Source of the DNA: Lysobacterales bacterium
GTDB lineage: Bacteria > Pseudomonadota > Gammaproteobacteria > Xanthomonadales > SZUA-36
DNA length: 38,873 nucleotides
NCBI GenBank assembly: GCA_029859645.1
Contig: JAOUCS010000021.1
Coordinates: forward strand, 1-38,873
Direction: 5' to 3'
A program made the position numbers and the translations under genes. Positions 24,652 through 38,873 of the stretch are shown piece by piece; the first letter of the stretch is position 1, and every line of letters starts with the position of its first letter. Under the pieces are notes generated by a model. It did not search any database. It was not told the DNA's origin and saw nothing but the letters and a program-made list of their open reading frames with translations.

Positions 24652-25808
24652 GCCATCCTCTCCACGGGTATCCAGGCCTGCAGTGAAAAACCATCACCGG
24701 GACTGCTTTCGATTTTCAGTTCTCCACCCATCAGCCGCAACCGTTCGGCCATACCGTTCAGGCCGTTGCCGGCCTTAACTTCGGTCACGCCGCGCCCATC
24801 ATCACGGGCAGTCAGCGCCACCCCACTGACGTCCTGAACCAGACTGAGCCACAAATTCCGGGCCCGGGCATGGCGCACACTGTTGGTGACCATTTCCTGG
24901 GCACACCTCAGCAGCACCTGGGCACGGCGGGGATCGGTCATCGCCAGCTCGGAGGGCAAATCCAGGTGGATCACCGGTTCAGGAACACCACTCACCAGCG
25001 TTCTCAGCGCCGCAGCCAGGTCAACTTTGTCATCAACCCGCATATCATTGACGACCTCGCGCACATCGGCCAGCAGCAACTTGGCCAGCGAGTGAGCCTG
25101 TTGCACATGATCCAGCGCCTTGCCGTCGACCAGGTGAGTCGCTACTTCAAGGTTCAGCGTCAAGGCTGTCAGGTGATGCCCGACCAGGTCGTGCAGCTCC
25201 CGGGCGATCCGGACTCTTTCAGCAATTCTCGTATTGTCGGCCAACAGCGCCTGGGTTGCACGCAATTCAGAATTTACTTTGCGCAACGCATCGCGTGCAA
25301 TATGCTGGCGCAGCGCAACCACGCCACTCATGAAGGCAAACAGGGAAATACCCAGGAAAACCCCACCGACGAAGGCCGTCTGGATGAATGAATCTGGCGA
25401 AATCGCATTGATCACGAAAACCAGCAGAACATTCTGCGAGATCAACCAGGTCAATGCCGGCGCCGCAGGCAACATCCACGGCAACAGGCCGGCGACCGTC
25501 AACAGCAGCAATCCGCCCAGCGATGTTTCAGTCATCAGGCTGACGCCCAGCGCACAGATCGTCAGAACAGAGAGCGTCACCAGCCGATGGGGAATACCGG
25601 AACGCACCGGCAGGGCCCCGGTCTGGTTCCAATAGGTCACTCCGAATACCAGGTGCAAAACCAACCAGGCCAGGTACTGGTTCAGATTCAGCGGATTCTC
25701 GGACCAAAACTGCATCGCGAACAATGGAATAGAAGCACACAGCCACGTGAACAGGCCTGCGTAACGAAGCAGTTCAATCGGGCGGTGTTTACTCTCGATG
25801 AATTCCAT
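24648..25808 (-). CDS. HisKA_3 sensor histidine kinase, DesK-like
   Basis: The 386-residue kinase has about six membrane helices in residues 14-168 with almost no external loop, a helical linker, the HisKA_3 phospho-acceptor H206 in RIARELHDLVGHHLTAL, and a compact HATPase domain with QEMVTNSVRHARARN and DGRGVTEVKAGNGLNGM boxes. This layout is the DesK type, sensing membrane state rather than an external ligand; that is inference. It is transcribed just before its response regulator and divergent from the HETCH gene at 25874. Confidence 0.88.
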   Translation of the reverse strand: MEFIESKHRPIELLRYAGLFTWLCASIPLFAMQFWSENPLNLNQYLAWLVLHLVFGVTYWNQTGALPVRSGIPHRLVTLSVLTICALGVSLMTETSLGGLLLLTVAGLLPWMLPAAPALTWLISQNVLLVFVINAISPDSFIQTAFVGGVFLGISLFAFMSGVVALRQHIARDALRKVNSELRATQALLADNTRIAERVRIARELHDLVGHHLTALTLNLEVATHLVDGKALDHVQQAHSLAKLLLADVREVVNDMRVDDKVDLAAALRTLVSGVPEPVIHLDLPSELAMTDPRRAQVLLRCAQEMVTNSVRHARARNLWLSLVQDVSGVALTARDDGRGVTEVKAGNGLNGMAERLRLMGGELKIESSPGDGFSLQAWIPVERMA

Positions 25809-25873
25809 ATGGACTCATATTACCGCAGTCTCCGTTATCCTATACCTCTCGAAAGTCATGCCGGGAAAACCTA

Positions 25874-26392
25874 ATGACACAAGCCCAACCCGGGGTCATC
25901 CGTTATTCGGACATCGATCCTCTGCCACTGGTTCGATTACTTGCGCGATTTGGATTATTGCTGGATACCGAACCTGCCGGCGCCACCATCCCGGGTTCAT
26001 ACTGGGGTGACGAGGAAGCCGGGCTGGTCGGCAGCATGCTGAAAATCCGTGAAGACACGCCCATTCATTCGATCCTGCACGAAACCTGCCATTACATCTG
26101 CATGGATGATCGACGGCGCAAGGGGCTCGATACCGATGCCGGCGGTGATTACGCTGAAGAAAATGCCGTCTGTTATCTTCAAATCCTGTTGTCCGATGAA
26201 CTGCCGGGCATGGACAGGCACCGGATGATGAGCGATATGGACGCCTGGGGGTATACCTTCAGGCTCGGGTCCGCGCGGGCCTGGTTCGAAAGGGACGCAG
26301 AAGACGCTCGGGGCTGGCTGCTGTCGCATCGGCTGATCGACAAGAATGAGAAGCCAAGCTTCCAACTCCGGGACCGGGACCGGGACGAATAA
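25874..26392 (+). CDS. Putative HETCH-type zinc metallopeptidase
   Basis: The 172-residue cytosolic protein carries an HExxH motif, HETCH at residues 69-73, in a predicted helix (HSILHETCHYICMDD), and downstream acidic residues in DYAEENAVCYLQILL (E95-E96), placed like the third ligand helix (ExxA) of small cytosolic metallopeptidases. No signal peptide or transmembrane segment is seen. I do not recognise the family by name; similar short open-reading frames with this motif are annotated as hypothetical. It is divergent from the DesK-like kinase gene, and a weak ribosome site precedes its ATG. Proteolysis is not proven. Confidence 0.6.
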   Translation: MTQAQPGVIRYSDIDPLPLVRLLARFGLLLDTEPAGATIPGSYWGDEEAGLVGSMLKIREDTPIHSILHETCHYICMDDRRRKGLDTDAGGDYAEENAVCYLQILLSDELPGMDRHRMMSDMDAWGYTFRLGSARAWFERDAEDARGWLLSHRLIDKNEKPSFQLRDRDRDE

Positions 26393-26514
26393 TTGCGTGT
26401 GGCAATGATGAGCTACAGCCCCGGTACATCCTTGACAGAAAGGTCAGCACGTCGTAACGCCGGACACACATCAGTGACTTGATTTAGGCATATCGGCACC
26501 CATTGGTTTTAACT

Positions 26515-26757
26515 ATGGATTTGATCCCTCAGGAATTACGGGCCGGACTGCTGATCGCCATCAGCCTGGCCATGACGCTGCTGGTCCTGTTTGTGCTGGC
26601 ACGTTGGGCGCGGCGACGCAGTAAAGGCGCTGTCGTTGCCGGCGCCCTGTTATCGATGTTTGCGCCGGACCCAACGCTGGAGCGAAATATTCGACTTGCA
26701 GAAGAAGCCAGGCAGGTTCAATGCGAAGAGGACGAGGAAGGCGAAAACAAGGGCTGA
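26515..26757 (+). CDS. Small hypothetical membrane protein
   Basis: An 80-residue product with one strong transmembrane segment (about residues 9-31), a basic cluster right after it (RWARRRSK, an inside-positive stop), a short hydrophobic stretch and a highly acidic C-terminus (CEEDEEGENKG). I do not recognise it. The ATG at 26515 is preferred over a TTG four codons upstream. It is convergent with the FHA gene 14 bases away. Confidence 0.55.
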   Translation: MDLIPQELRAGLLIAISLAMTLLVLFVLARWARRRSKGAVVAGALLSMFAPDPTLERNIRLAEEARQVQCEEDEEGENKG

Positions 26758-26771
26758 TCCCGGTGCCTGCT

Positions 26772-27206
26772 TTACTGCAAAGGAGGGAACGGCAACCATC
26801 CCTGGTACCAGGCCAACGCTGCGGCAGCCATCAACCCCCCCACGATGAGCCATGGAACATAACCGCGTTTCGGCTGCACGGCCGCCTGCGTCAGCACCTT
26901 TTCTGGCCGTAATCCAGGCGCCTGCAGAACCCAGCGACAATTGGCGATGCGTATTTCATCACCGCTGGCCAGGCTTGCCTGCTGGATCGCCTCGCCGTTT
27001 AACAGTGTTTCCATGGCCGGATCAAGGTTGGTCAATACCAGTCTGCCGTCATCGTTTTCCCGAATTTCCGCGTGCCGCGGCGCCACGCCCTCCTGGTCCA
27101 CCCGCAGGTCGCAATCATCCGCCCGACCGATGAGTGAAACGCTGTCCAGATTGAACGGCTGATTGATGACCGGGCCCGAGGCGCCTTTTAATCGGTAGTT
27201 GCTCAT
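26772..27206 (-). CDS. FHA domain protein with C-terminal membrane anchor
   Basis: The 144-residue protein contains an FHA phosphothreonine-binding domain (about residues 20-92): SLIGRADDCDLRVDQEGVAPRHAEIRE holds the conserved G-R and S/P-R-H-A elements (R28, R44-H45), followed by LTNLDPAMETLLNGE and LASGDEIRI. A C-terminal hydrophobic segment (about 116-134) would anchor it in the membrane with the FHA domain in the cytoplasm. Its ATG overlaps the truD TGA. No Ser/Thr kinase or type VI gene is present, so the partner is unknown. Confidence 0.8.
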   Translation of the reverse strand: MSNYRLKGASGPVINQPFNLDSVSLIGRADDCDLRVDQEGVAPRHAEIRENDDGRLVLTNLDPAMETLLNGEAIQQASLASGDEIRIANCRWVLQAPGLRPEKVLTQAAVQPKRGYVPWLIVGGLMAAAALAWYQGWLPFPPLQ

Positions 27207-28255
27207 GTCGTTTCTGATATGGAGTCGGGGTCTGTAGTTACAAGTTCCCGCAAAACGCTGGTGGCATATCCGCCGGGTGGCAATTCGAAACCGAGCTGGA
27301 GCTCCGCCCCTGACAGGTTCCAGCTCATGACCCGCGGCACCAGCCGCAGAGAGCGCCTGGCTGCTTTCATTCCGGCTTTCTCAAGGCCTTGCAGCAGCGC
27401 GTGATGATCCGCGAGAGCGGCCTGCTCGACAGCTGCAGCATCCCGCTCCGCTCCAACTCCATTTCGTCCCGCCAGCAGACCTCCGGGATGGATGTCGAAT
27501 TCGGCACAACGGCGGTCCAGTTCAGGGTCTGGCATCCGGCAGGGAAACGTCGAATGGCTGCCATCCAGGCAGGCAATATCGCCATCGATCAGTCGGTTCC
27601 AGCTTCGGTCTTCCACCCGTCGTGAAAGCAGTTCATTGAACAGAAAACTCCTGACCGATGACAGGTAGATACTCTTCTTGTTCCTGGGTAAACGACCTCC
27701 CCGCTTCAGCCACTGGCTGCCACGAACCACGTTGAACCCACCATGGCCGAATCTCTGTGGCCCGAAATAATTGGGTACTCCTGCTTCTTTCACTGTTTCC
27801 AGCCGCCCCGCCAAGCCATTCGTGTTGCCCTCGAGGTCCCTGATGACCAACCTGAACCGGTTGCCTCGAAGTGCGCCCCGCTTAAGTTTTCGGTGATGCC
27901 GACAGGCCGTGATGATCCTGGCATCAGCCATTTGCCAGCCCTTCCAGTCCACATCGCCGGCTTCCTGCAGCCCGATTGAAAACCATTGCCGGGTCACTCC
28001 ATGGCGGTCTTTCATGCCCGCATAACCCACCTCACGCCCGGCCACGCCCGCCAGTGACGCCAATTGCCGGGCAACCCAGTCAGTGTTCGCGCCACGTTTT
28101 TCGATTTCGAGCCAGAGGTGGTTTCCCTCATTCGAGGGGGTAATCAACGGTATTTCCTGAACCTCGAAGTCCTCGGGAAAAGCACGAATCCGTCCACGAC
28201 ACTCCGGCGCGCCCGCTGCGCGAGCCCAGTCCGGCAGGCTCCATCCAGTGGACAT
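27203..28255 (-). CDS. truD: tRNA pseudouridine-13 synthase TruD
   Basis: TruD makes pseudouridine at position 13 of tRNA-Glu. The 350-residue protein has the catalytic aspartate D83 in GYAGMKDRHGVTRQWFS, the FxPEDFEVQEIPL N-terminal motif, the NRFRLVIRD segment and the C-terminal VPNYFGPQRFGHGG block, which are family signatures. The ispF stop lies three bases before its ATG, as in the classical ispDF-truD order. It ends within the FHA start by an ATGA. Confidence 0.94.
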   Translation of the reverse strand: MSTGWSLPDWARAAGAPECRGRIRAFPEDFEVQEIPLITPSNEGNHLWLEIEKRGANTDWVARQLASLAGVAGREVGYAGMKDRHGVTRQWFSIGLQEAGDVDWKGWQMADARIITACRHHRKLKRGALRGNRFRLVIRDLEGNTNGLAGRLETVKEAGVPNYFGPQRFGHGGFNVVRGSQWLKRGGRLPRNKKSIYLSSVRSFLFNELLSRRVEDRSWNRLIDGDIACLDGSHSTFPCRMPDPELDRRCAEFDIHPGGLLAGRNGVGAERDAAAVEQAALADHHALLQGLEKAGMKAARRSLRLVPRVMSWNLSGAELQLGFELPPGGYATSVLRELVTTDPDSISETT

Positions 28256-28258
28256 GGG

Positions 28259-28738
28259 TCAGGTCGGCGTAATCAGAACAATGGCCAGCGAGGCTATTCC
28301 TTCGCCGCGGCCACAAAAGCCCAGTTGTTCAGTTGTGGTGGCCTTAATAGACACCGCTCCGGAGGCCAATTCCAGGATACCCGCGATGACCTCCCTCATT
28401 GCAGCGGCATGCGGTCCGATTTTTGGTGATTCACAGACGATGGTCAGGTCGAGGTTGACTACACTCCAACCTGCGTCTCGCAACAATTGGTTGACCTCGG
28501 CAAGCAGTATTTTGCTGTCCGCGTCACGCCAGCGTTGATCCGATGGCGGAAAATGCTGGCCGATATCCCCAAGGGCCGCAGCGCCCAGCAGGGCATCGCA
28601 GAGTGCGTGCAGGGCCACATCACCATCCGAATGCGCGGCCAGGCCCTGTTGATGGGGAATCCGGACACCGCCGAGCATGACGTGATCACCGTCAGCAAAT
28701 ACGTGGACGTCGAGTCCCTGGCCAACCCGGAAACTCAT
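28259..28738 (-). CDS. ispF: 2-C-methyl-D-erythritol 2,4-cyclodiphosphate synthase
   Basis: IspF closes the ring to MEcPP in the non-mevalonate isoprenoid pathway. The 159-residue protein has zinc ligands D10 and H12 in GQGLDVHVF and H44 in [25 protein letters not shown], and the C-terminal [21 protein letters not shown] at 28738 gives the standard start; the open frame continues upstream only into ispD territory. It lies four bases after ispD. Confidence 0.95.
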   Translation of the reverse strand: MSFRVGQGLDVHVFADGDHVMLGGVRIPHQQGLAAHSDGDVALHALCDALLGAAALGDIGQHFPPSDQRWRDADSKILLAEVNQLLRDAGWSVVNLDLTIVCESPKIGPHAAAMREVIAGILELASGAVSIKATTTEQLGFCGRGEGIASLAIVLITPT

Positions 28739-28742
28739 GGCA

Positions 28743-29450
28743 TCACTCCCTGACGGATTGTCGCTGCAAAATGAACTCGGCCAGGGCAAGATCCTCCGCA
28801 CCGGTGATCTTGATGTTGGTGGAAGAGCCTTCAACCAGCAGCGGAAAAGCCCCGACCCGTTCCATCGCGGCAGCGTCATCGGTGGGCAACAAGCCAGCGG
28901 ACAACGCGGATTCGAGGTTTTTCGCCAGTTCACGAATCCGGAACAATTGGGGCGTCTGGGCTGCCCAGAAACGGCTGCGGTCGATGGTACGCTCAATCAG
29001 GCCACCATCATCGGCCAGCTTGAGGGTATCGTTGACCGGTGTCGCCAGGATGGCGCCATCGGAATGTTCCAGACCCACTCTCAGCAGCCGGTTCAAATCC
29101 TCGCTGGACAGGCAGGGCCGCGCCGCATCGTGCACCATCACCCACTCACAGGCAGGATCATTATCCATGATACTGCGCAGACCGTTCATTACCGTCTGCG
29201 CCCGGCTATCGCCGCCAATGACGGTACTGACCCGCGGAAAGGAAGGCCGCACCAGCTCATCGAAAATACCGTCATCCGAAGCGAGTGCAACGGTGCACGA
29301 CTGAACGCTCTCGTGATTCATCACGGCGGCGAGACTGTGCGCGATTACCGGCAGTCCCAACAAGTGCGCATATTGCTTCAACGTGGTGCCACCAAAACGA
29401 ACGCTGTGACCCGCTGCGGGAATCAGGGCGTGCACCGCTTGTCCGTTCAT
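28743..29450 (-). CDS. ispD: 2-C-methyl-D-erythritol 4-phosphate cytidylyltransferase
   Basis: IspD couples CTP and MEP to CDP-ME, the step before IspE/IspF. The 235-residue protein has [14 protein letters not shown] (nucleotide-binding loop with R18), [13 protein letters not shown] with the conserved aspartate, [12 protein letters not shown] and TPQLFRI motifs. The usual proline of PKQY is leucine here. It lies between ftsB and ispF with gaps of three to four bases. Confidence 0.93.
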   Translation of the reverse strand: MNGQAVHALIPAAGHSVRFGGTTLKQYAHLLGLPVIAHSLAAVMNHESVQSCTVALASDDGIFDELVRPSFPRVSTVIGGDSRAQTVMNGLRSIMDNDPACEWVMVHDAARPCLSSEDLNRLLRVGLEHSDGAILATPVNDTLKLADDGGLIERTIDRSRFWAAQTPQLFRIRELAKNLESALSAGLLPTDDAAAMERVGAFPLLVEGSSTNIKITGAEDLALAEFILQRQSVRE

Positions 29451-29453
29451 GAT

Positions 29454-29758
29454 TTACTCCCTGCTGCCGTCGTCACCGGTCTCTTTCTCACCGGGAACGA
29501 CCTGGTAAAATTCCTCGTTTTCCTTGACCATGCCCAGCTCACTGCGGGCCCGTTCCTCTACCGCCTGCAAACCCTGCCTCAAGTCCTCTACCTCGGCCTG
29601 GAGCTCCTGGTTGCGAAGAGCCAGGGCTGCATTTTCCTTTGCCTGTTCCTCGACGCGAACGGCCAGTCTTTTAACATCGCGGTAGCCACCTTCTCCAAGC
29701 CACATCTTTAACTGCAGGGCAATCAGCACCAACAGCAATATGGCCAGCAGGGAACGCA

Positions 29759-29759
<1 letters not shown>
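29454..29759 (-). CDS. ftsB: Cell-division protein FtsB
   Basis: FtsB is a small bitopic divisome protein that joins FtsL and FtsQ. The 101-residue product has one membrane segment (about residues 3-20, LLAILLLVLIALQLKMWL), followed by a periplasmic coiled coil (KRLAVRVEEQAKENAALALRNQELQAEVEDL) and the conserved EERARSELGMV run. Its ATG shares a base with the eno stop (TGATG), giving close coupling. Confidence 0.92.
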
Positions 29760-35602
<5,843 letters not shown>

Positions 35603-35613
35603 GGAGAAAACTG

Positions 35614-35973
35614 ATGAGCCAAAGAACTGAAATCGAACGGGCGATCAACCTGTTTATCGATGCAATCAACCGCAATGACGCCAGCCAGATCCCACTCACC
35701 GAAGATGTCATTATGTCCGGGCCGATGATGGCTGAACCGACCATCGGCGAAGCGGAAGTCCGCAATTACCTCAATGAGACGTCTCCTTTCATCGCACATC
35801 TTGACTTGCGCGAGACCCTGATCGAGGGCGACCGGGCCGCGATCATCGTCAAGTTCACCGGCATCAACGGCGTAGTAATAGAGGGCGCAGAGTTTTTCAC
35901 CTTCCGGGATGGAAAAATCGCCAGTGACCATATCTACTTCGACACTCGCCGGTTGTTCAAGGGAGCAAACTGA
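35614..35973 (+). CDS. NTF2/SnoaL-like small protein
   Basis: The 119-residue protein has the NTF2-like fold pattern (SnoaL or steroid-isomerase type): an N-terminal helix pair (EIERAINLFIDAINRND), then alternating strands ending in DRAAIIVKFTGINGVVIEGAEFFTFRDGKIASDHIYFDTR. No obvious catalytic set can be assigned. GAGGAG stands seven bases before ATG and is part of parE's stop region, so it is co-translated with parE. Nearest upstream/downstream neighbours are parE and nnrS; its function is unknown. Confidence 0.75.
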   Translation: MSQRTEIERAINLFIDAINRNDASQIPLTEDVIMSGPMMAEPTIGEAEVRNYLNETSPFIAHLDLRETLIEGDRAAIIVKFTGINGVVIEGAEFFTFRDGKIASDHIYFDTRRLFKGAN

Positions 35974-35990
35974 TCGACAGTGCCCTCTGG

Positions 35991-37133
35991 TTGCGTGGTT
36001 TTCGCCCGTTCTTCCTCGCAGCATCCCTGTTTGCCATCTTTACGATGGCCATGTGGCTGGGCGTGTACCGGTTTGGTCTGCAACTGCAACTGGACGGGTT
36101 ATCCATGTTTCAGTGGCATGCGCATGAAATGATTTACGGATACTCGATGGCCATCGTCGCCGGCTTTCTGCTGACGGCAGCCTGGAACTGGACCGGCGAA
36201 AAAACTGCCGCAGGAGCCAGCCTCGCCTGGGTATTTGCGCCCTGGGTCATCGCCCGGCTGTTGATGGCCCCCGGAACCCCTTACCTGGTTTACGCCGCCG
36301 CTGCCGACCTGGTCTTTCTGCTGGCGACCGGATTCGCCATCTGCCGGCCCATTATCAAAGCCCGGCAAAAACGCCAGATCCCTGTTTTGCTGATCCTGTC
36401 ATTGCTGCTGCTGAGCAACCTGGCATTCTATCTCGGCGCAGCGGGTCTGCTGGAATCCGGCGTTCACCTCGGAATCTATGGCGGACTCTACATCGTGCTG
36501 GGCCTGGTGCTTTTCATGGGCCGGCGAGTCATCCCTTTTTTCACCCAGAGAGGGGTCGGTTACGAAGTGGAACTCAAGAACGCCCGCTGGAACGACATCG
36601 CCACTTACATCTTTTACCCGCTGTTCCTGGTCTGCGAACTGGCCTTTCCGCAAAGCATTGCGGGGGCGCTGCTGGCGGCAGCTCTGCTGGTTTCAAATTC
36701 CATCCGCGTCAATGGCTGGCACACATTGGGCATCTGGCAGAAACCCTTGCTCTGGGGTCTGTTCGCGTCTTTCATCATGATTAACCTGGGCTTTCTGTTG
36801 CGTGCCCTTTCGCCATTGACGACGTTACCTGATTACATCCACGTACATGCTTTCGCCGTTGGCGGCATCGGCATCGTGACCGTCAGCATGATGGCACGGG
36901 TTACCCTGGGCCATACCGGCAGGAATGTTCACCAGGCCCCGCCGGTCATGACTTTACTGCTTTTTTGCATGGTCCTGACCACGGCGGTCCGGGTATTTTT
37001 CCCGCTGGTCGATCCATACAATTACCAGTTCTGGATCACGGTTGCCGGCGTACTATGGATGGTTTCATTCACCCTGTTTTCCATCGTTTTCATCCCCATG
37101 CTGGTGGGGCCAAGAGTTGACAACAAACCATGA
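35991..37133 (+). CDS. nnrS: NnrS family membrane protein
   Basis: NnrS is a haem- and copper-containing membrane protein linked to nitrosative stress and denitrification. The 380-residue product is almost all hydrophobic (about 12 helices) and has the family start [14 protein letters not shown], the histidine-bearing [24 protein letters not shown], and the C-terminal [29 protein letters not shown]. The start is unsure: the nearest usual start, TTG at 35991, has no ribosome site, while CTG at 35970 overlaps the previous TGA and has GGGAG a few bases upstream. Its stop overlaps the parC ATG (ATGA). Confidence 0.88.
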   Translation: MRGFRPFFLAASLFAIFTMAMWLGVYRFGLQLQLDGLSMFQWHAHEMIYGYSMAIVAGFLLTAAWNWTGEKTAAGASLAWVFAPWVIARLLMAPGTPYLVYAAAADLVFLLATGFAICRPIIKARQKRQIPVLLILSLLLLSNLAFYLGAAGLLESGVHLGIYGGLYIVLGLVLFMGRRVIPFFTQRGVGYEVELKNARWNDIATYIFYPLFLVCELAFPQSIAGALLAAALLVSNSIRVNGWHTLGIWQKPLLWGLFASFIMINLGFLLRALSPLTTLPDYIHVHAFAVGGIGIVTVSMMARVTLGHTGRNVHQAPPVMTLLLFCMVLTTAVRVFFPLVDPYNYQFWITVAGVLWMVSFTLFSIVFIPMLVGPRVDNKP

Positions 37134-38873
37134 CCGAGATTACCCAGTCTTTTTCCGACCACGAACAGATACCTCTCAAGGATTATGCCGAGAAAGCCTA
37201 CCTGGATTACTCCATGTATGTCGTTCTCGACCGGGCGCTGCCGCATGTTGGCGATGGTTTGAAGCCGGTTCAGCGGCGCATCATTTACGCAATGAGCGAG
37301 CTCGGTCTGAGCGCCAGCTCGAAACACAAGAAATCTGCCCGAACGGTCGGCGATGTCATCGGCAAGTTCCACCCACACGGCGATTCCGCCTGTTATGAGG
37401 CCATGGTGCTGATGGCCCAGCCTTTCGCTTTTCGCTACCCACTGGTCGATGGCCAGGGAAATTTTGGATCGCCCGACGATCCCAAGTCATTCGCAGCCAT
37501 GCGCTACACGGAGTCCCGGTTGACGCCTTACGCCAAGACACTGTTGCGTGAACTGGGCATGGGAACCGTTGACTGGGGGCCAAACTTCGACGGCACGCTG
37601 AAAGAACCGCTGATGCTGCCGTCGCGCCTGCCAAACGTTCTTCTCAATGGCAGTACCGGCATCGCGGTTGGCATGTCCACTGACATTCCACCGCACAATC
37701 TGCGCGAGGTTGTGTCCGCCTGTATTCGCCTGCTGGAAAGTCCTAAATCGACCGTCGCCGAACTGTGTGAACATGTCAGGGGCCCGGACTACCCCACCGA
37801 CGCGGAGATCATCACTCCAGCTGAAGACTTGCAGGCGATCTATGAAACGGGCAACGGCTCGGTCAAGATGCGCGCTGTCTGGGAAAGGGAAAATGGCGAA
37901 ATCGTTATTACCGCGCTGCCCCACCAGGCTTCACCTGCCAAGATCCTGGAGCAGATCGCCACGCAAATGCAGGCCAAGAAACTGCCGATGGTAGAAGACC
38001 TGAGAGATGAGTCCGACCACGAAAACCCGACGCGCCTGGTGATCGTACCGCGTTCCAATCGCGTCGATCTCGAACAGCTGATGAACCACCTGTTCGCGAC
38101 TACCGACCTGGAAAGGAACTACCGCGTCAACCTGAACATTATTGGGATCAGTGGCAAGCCCCAGCTGCTCAACCTCAAAGATCTGCTCAAACAATGGCTC
38201 AGTTTCCGGATGGATACCGTGGTGCGGCGTCTCAACCACAGGCTCGACCAGGTCGTGGACCGGCTGCATATCCTGGAAGGCCTGCTGGTCGCTTATCTCA
38301 ATATCGATGAAGTGATTCACATTATTCGCCATGAGGACAAGCCGAAACCCGTGCTGATGAAGCGTTTTAGCATCACTGGAACCCAGGCGGAAGCCATCCT
38401 CGAACTGAAGCTGAGGAATCTCGCCAAGCTGGAAGAAATGAAGATCCGTGATGAGCAGGATCTGCTGTCCGATGAACGCGCTGAACTGGAGAAACTCCTC
38501 GGCTCGAAAGCCAGGCTCAAAACGTTGATCAAAAAGGAATTGCTCGAGGACGCCGAGACCTTCGGAGATGAACGGCGCTCGATCCTGGTTCGCCGGGAAG
38601 CTGCCCAGGCGCTGCGCCAGGAAGACCTGATTCCTTCTGAGCCATCGACGATCGTGCTGTCGCGCTCCGGTTGGGTTCGCGCCGCCAAGGGGCATGACAT
38701 TGATCCAACGACCATCAACTACCGGGCCGGAGACGAATATCAGCACTCCGCCCGTGGACGCAGCAATGAACAGGCGGTTTTTCTTGATTCGAGAGGCAGG
38801 GCATTCTCGCTGTCCGCGCACAGCCTGCCATCTGCCCGCAGTCTCGGCGAGCCGTTGTCCAGCCGCTTTACGA
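37130..38873 (+). CDS. parC: DNA topoisomerase IV subunit A, 5' part
   Basis: ParC is the DNA-cleaving subunit of topoisomerase IV. The first 581 residues are present; the right window edge cuts the gene (family length about 750). It shows [35 protein letters not shown], the quinolone-resistance region [26 protein letters not shown] with serine and glutamate at the wild-type positions, and active-site tyrosine in [10 protein letters not shown]. The run [14 protein letters not shown] and [13 protein letters not shown] distinguishes it from GyrA. It overlaps nnrS by ATGA and so is probably co-transcribed with parE. Confidence 0.95.
   Translation, partial: MTEITQSFSDHEQIPLKDYAEKAYLDYSMYVVLDRALPHVGDGLKPVQRRIIYAMSELGLSASSKHKKSARTVGDVIGKFHPHGDSACYEAMVLMAQPFAFRYPLVDGQGNFGSPDDPKSFAAMRYTESRLTPYAKTLLRELGMGTVDWGPNFDGTLKEPLMLPSRLPNVLLNGSTGIAVGMSTDIPPHNLREVVSACIRLLESPKSTVAELCEHVRGPDYPTDAEIITPAEDLQAIYETGNGSVKMRAVWERENGEIVITALPHQASPAKILEQIATQMQAKKLPMVEDLRDESDHENPTRLVIVPRSNRVDLEQLMNHLFATTDLERNYRVNLNIIGISGKPQLLNLKDLLKQWLSFRMDTVVRRLNHRLDQVVDRLHILEGLLVAYLNIDEVIHIIRHEDKPKPVLMKRFSITGTQAEAILELKLRNLAKLEEMKIRDEQDLLSDERAELEKLLGSKARLKTLIKKELLEDAETFGDERRSILVRREAAQALRQEDLIPSEPSTIVLSRSGWVRAAKGHDIDPTTINYRAGDEYQHSARGRSNEQAVFLDSRGRAFSLSAHSLPSARSLGEPLSSRFT

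Noticed and set aside
26393-26514. TTGACA at 26432-26437 as promoter of the small membrane protein
   Set aside because: At 17-base spacing the -10 would be TAACGC, and no better spacing works, so a promoter was not called.
28737-29711. Open frame of 324 codons on the plus strand
   Set aside because: It lies opposite ispD and ftsB, which have full family motifs; the plus-strand translation has no recognisable domain or ribosome site.
37931-38821. Open frame of 296 codons on the minus strand
   Set aside because: Fully antisense to parC, whose protein is well conserved; a typical shadow in a G+C-rich gene.

Overview
The window looks like chromosomal core genome of a gammaproteobacterium with a moderately high G+C content. 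Evidence for this is the gene string pyrG-kdsA-eno-ftsB-ispD-ispF-truD, the topoisomerase IV genes parE and parC, the tus sulfur-relay genes, epmA, bepA, a CpxAR-like pair and PhoBR. Species cannot be fixed from this sequence; a deep-branching marine lineage (Chromatiales/Woeseiaceae-like) is only a guess. I see no tRNA, rRNA, CRISPR array, transposase, prophage or recognisable defence island. No stretch above 300 bases lacks a gene.

Layout. 1-5.2 kb: the 3' end of a PIN-PhoH type ATPase gene, an AI-2E/PerM permease, a FadL-like outer-membrane protein, thiD, and an NAD-type isocitrate dehydrogenase whose stop codon overlaps that of thiD. 4.9-6.2 kb: tusD-tusC-tusB-tusE (equivalent to dsrEFHC), with a cysteine pattern closer to sulfur-oxidiser Dsr proteins than to E. 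coli Tus. 6.3-13.8 kb: the outer-membrane quality-control protease BepA, then a phosphate block of phoB, phoR, a porin behind a Pho box, an exopolyphosphatase, and the EF-P lysyl ligase gene epmA. 13.8-15.8 kb: a CpxA/CpxR-like two-component system on the minus strand. 16-17.7 kb: a DD-peptidase of the M15 type, a SecB-like protein and an AlkA-type glycosylase. 17.7-22.3 kb: a four-gene ABC export-type system of GldA/GldF/GldG type plus a DUF4340 protein. 22.4-26.8 kb: an AstE/aspartoacylase-like M14 enzyme, a small PspB-like membrane protein, a repeat/hairpin element, a DesK/DesR-like two-component system, a small HETCH putative metallopeptidase and a small membrane protein. 26.8-33.6 kb: a tightly packed minus-strand string from pyrG to truD, ending in a membrane-anchored FHA protein. 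33.7-38.9 kb: parE, an NTF2-like protein, nnrS, and parC running off the window.

How they work together. The clearest local logic is phosphate homeostasis (PhoBR, Pho-box porin, Ppx), envelope maintenance (BepA, Cpx-like pair, M15 peptidase, PspB-like protein, DesKR-like pair) and housekeeping biosynthesis (CTP, KDO, isoprenoid, glycolysis, pseudouridine). No wholly new multi-gene system is evident. The points most worth a second look are the Dsr-like cysteines in the tus cluster, the insertion of an NTF2-like gene and nnrS between parE and parC, the hairpin/direct-repeat element near 23.9 kb, and the FHA and HETCH proteins of unknown role.
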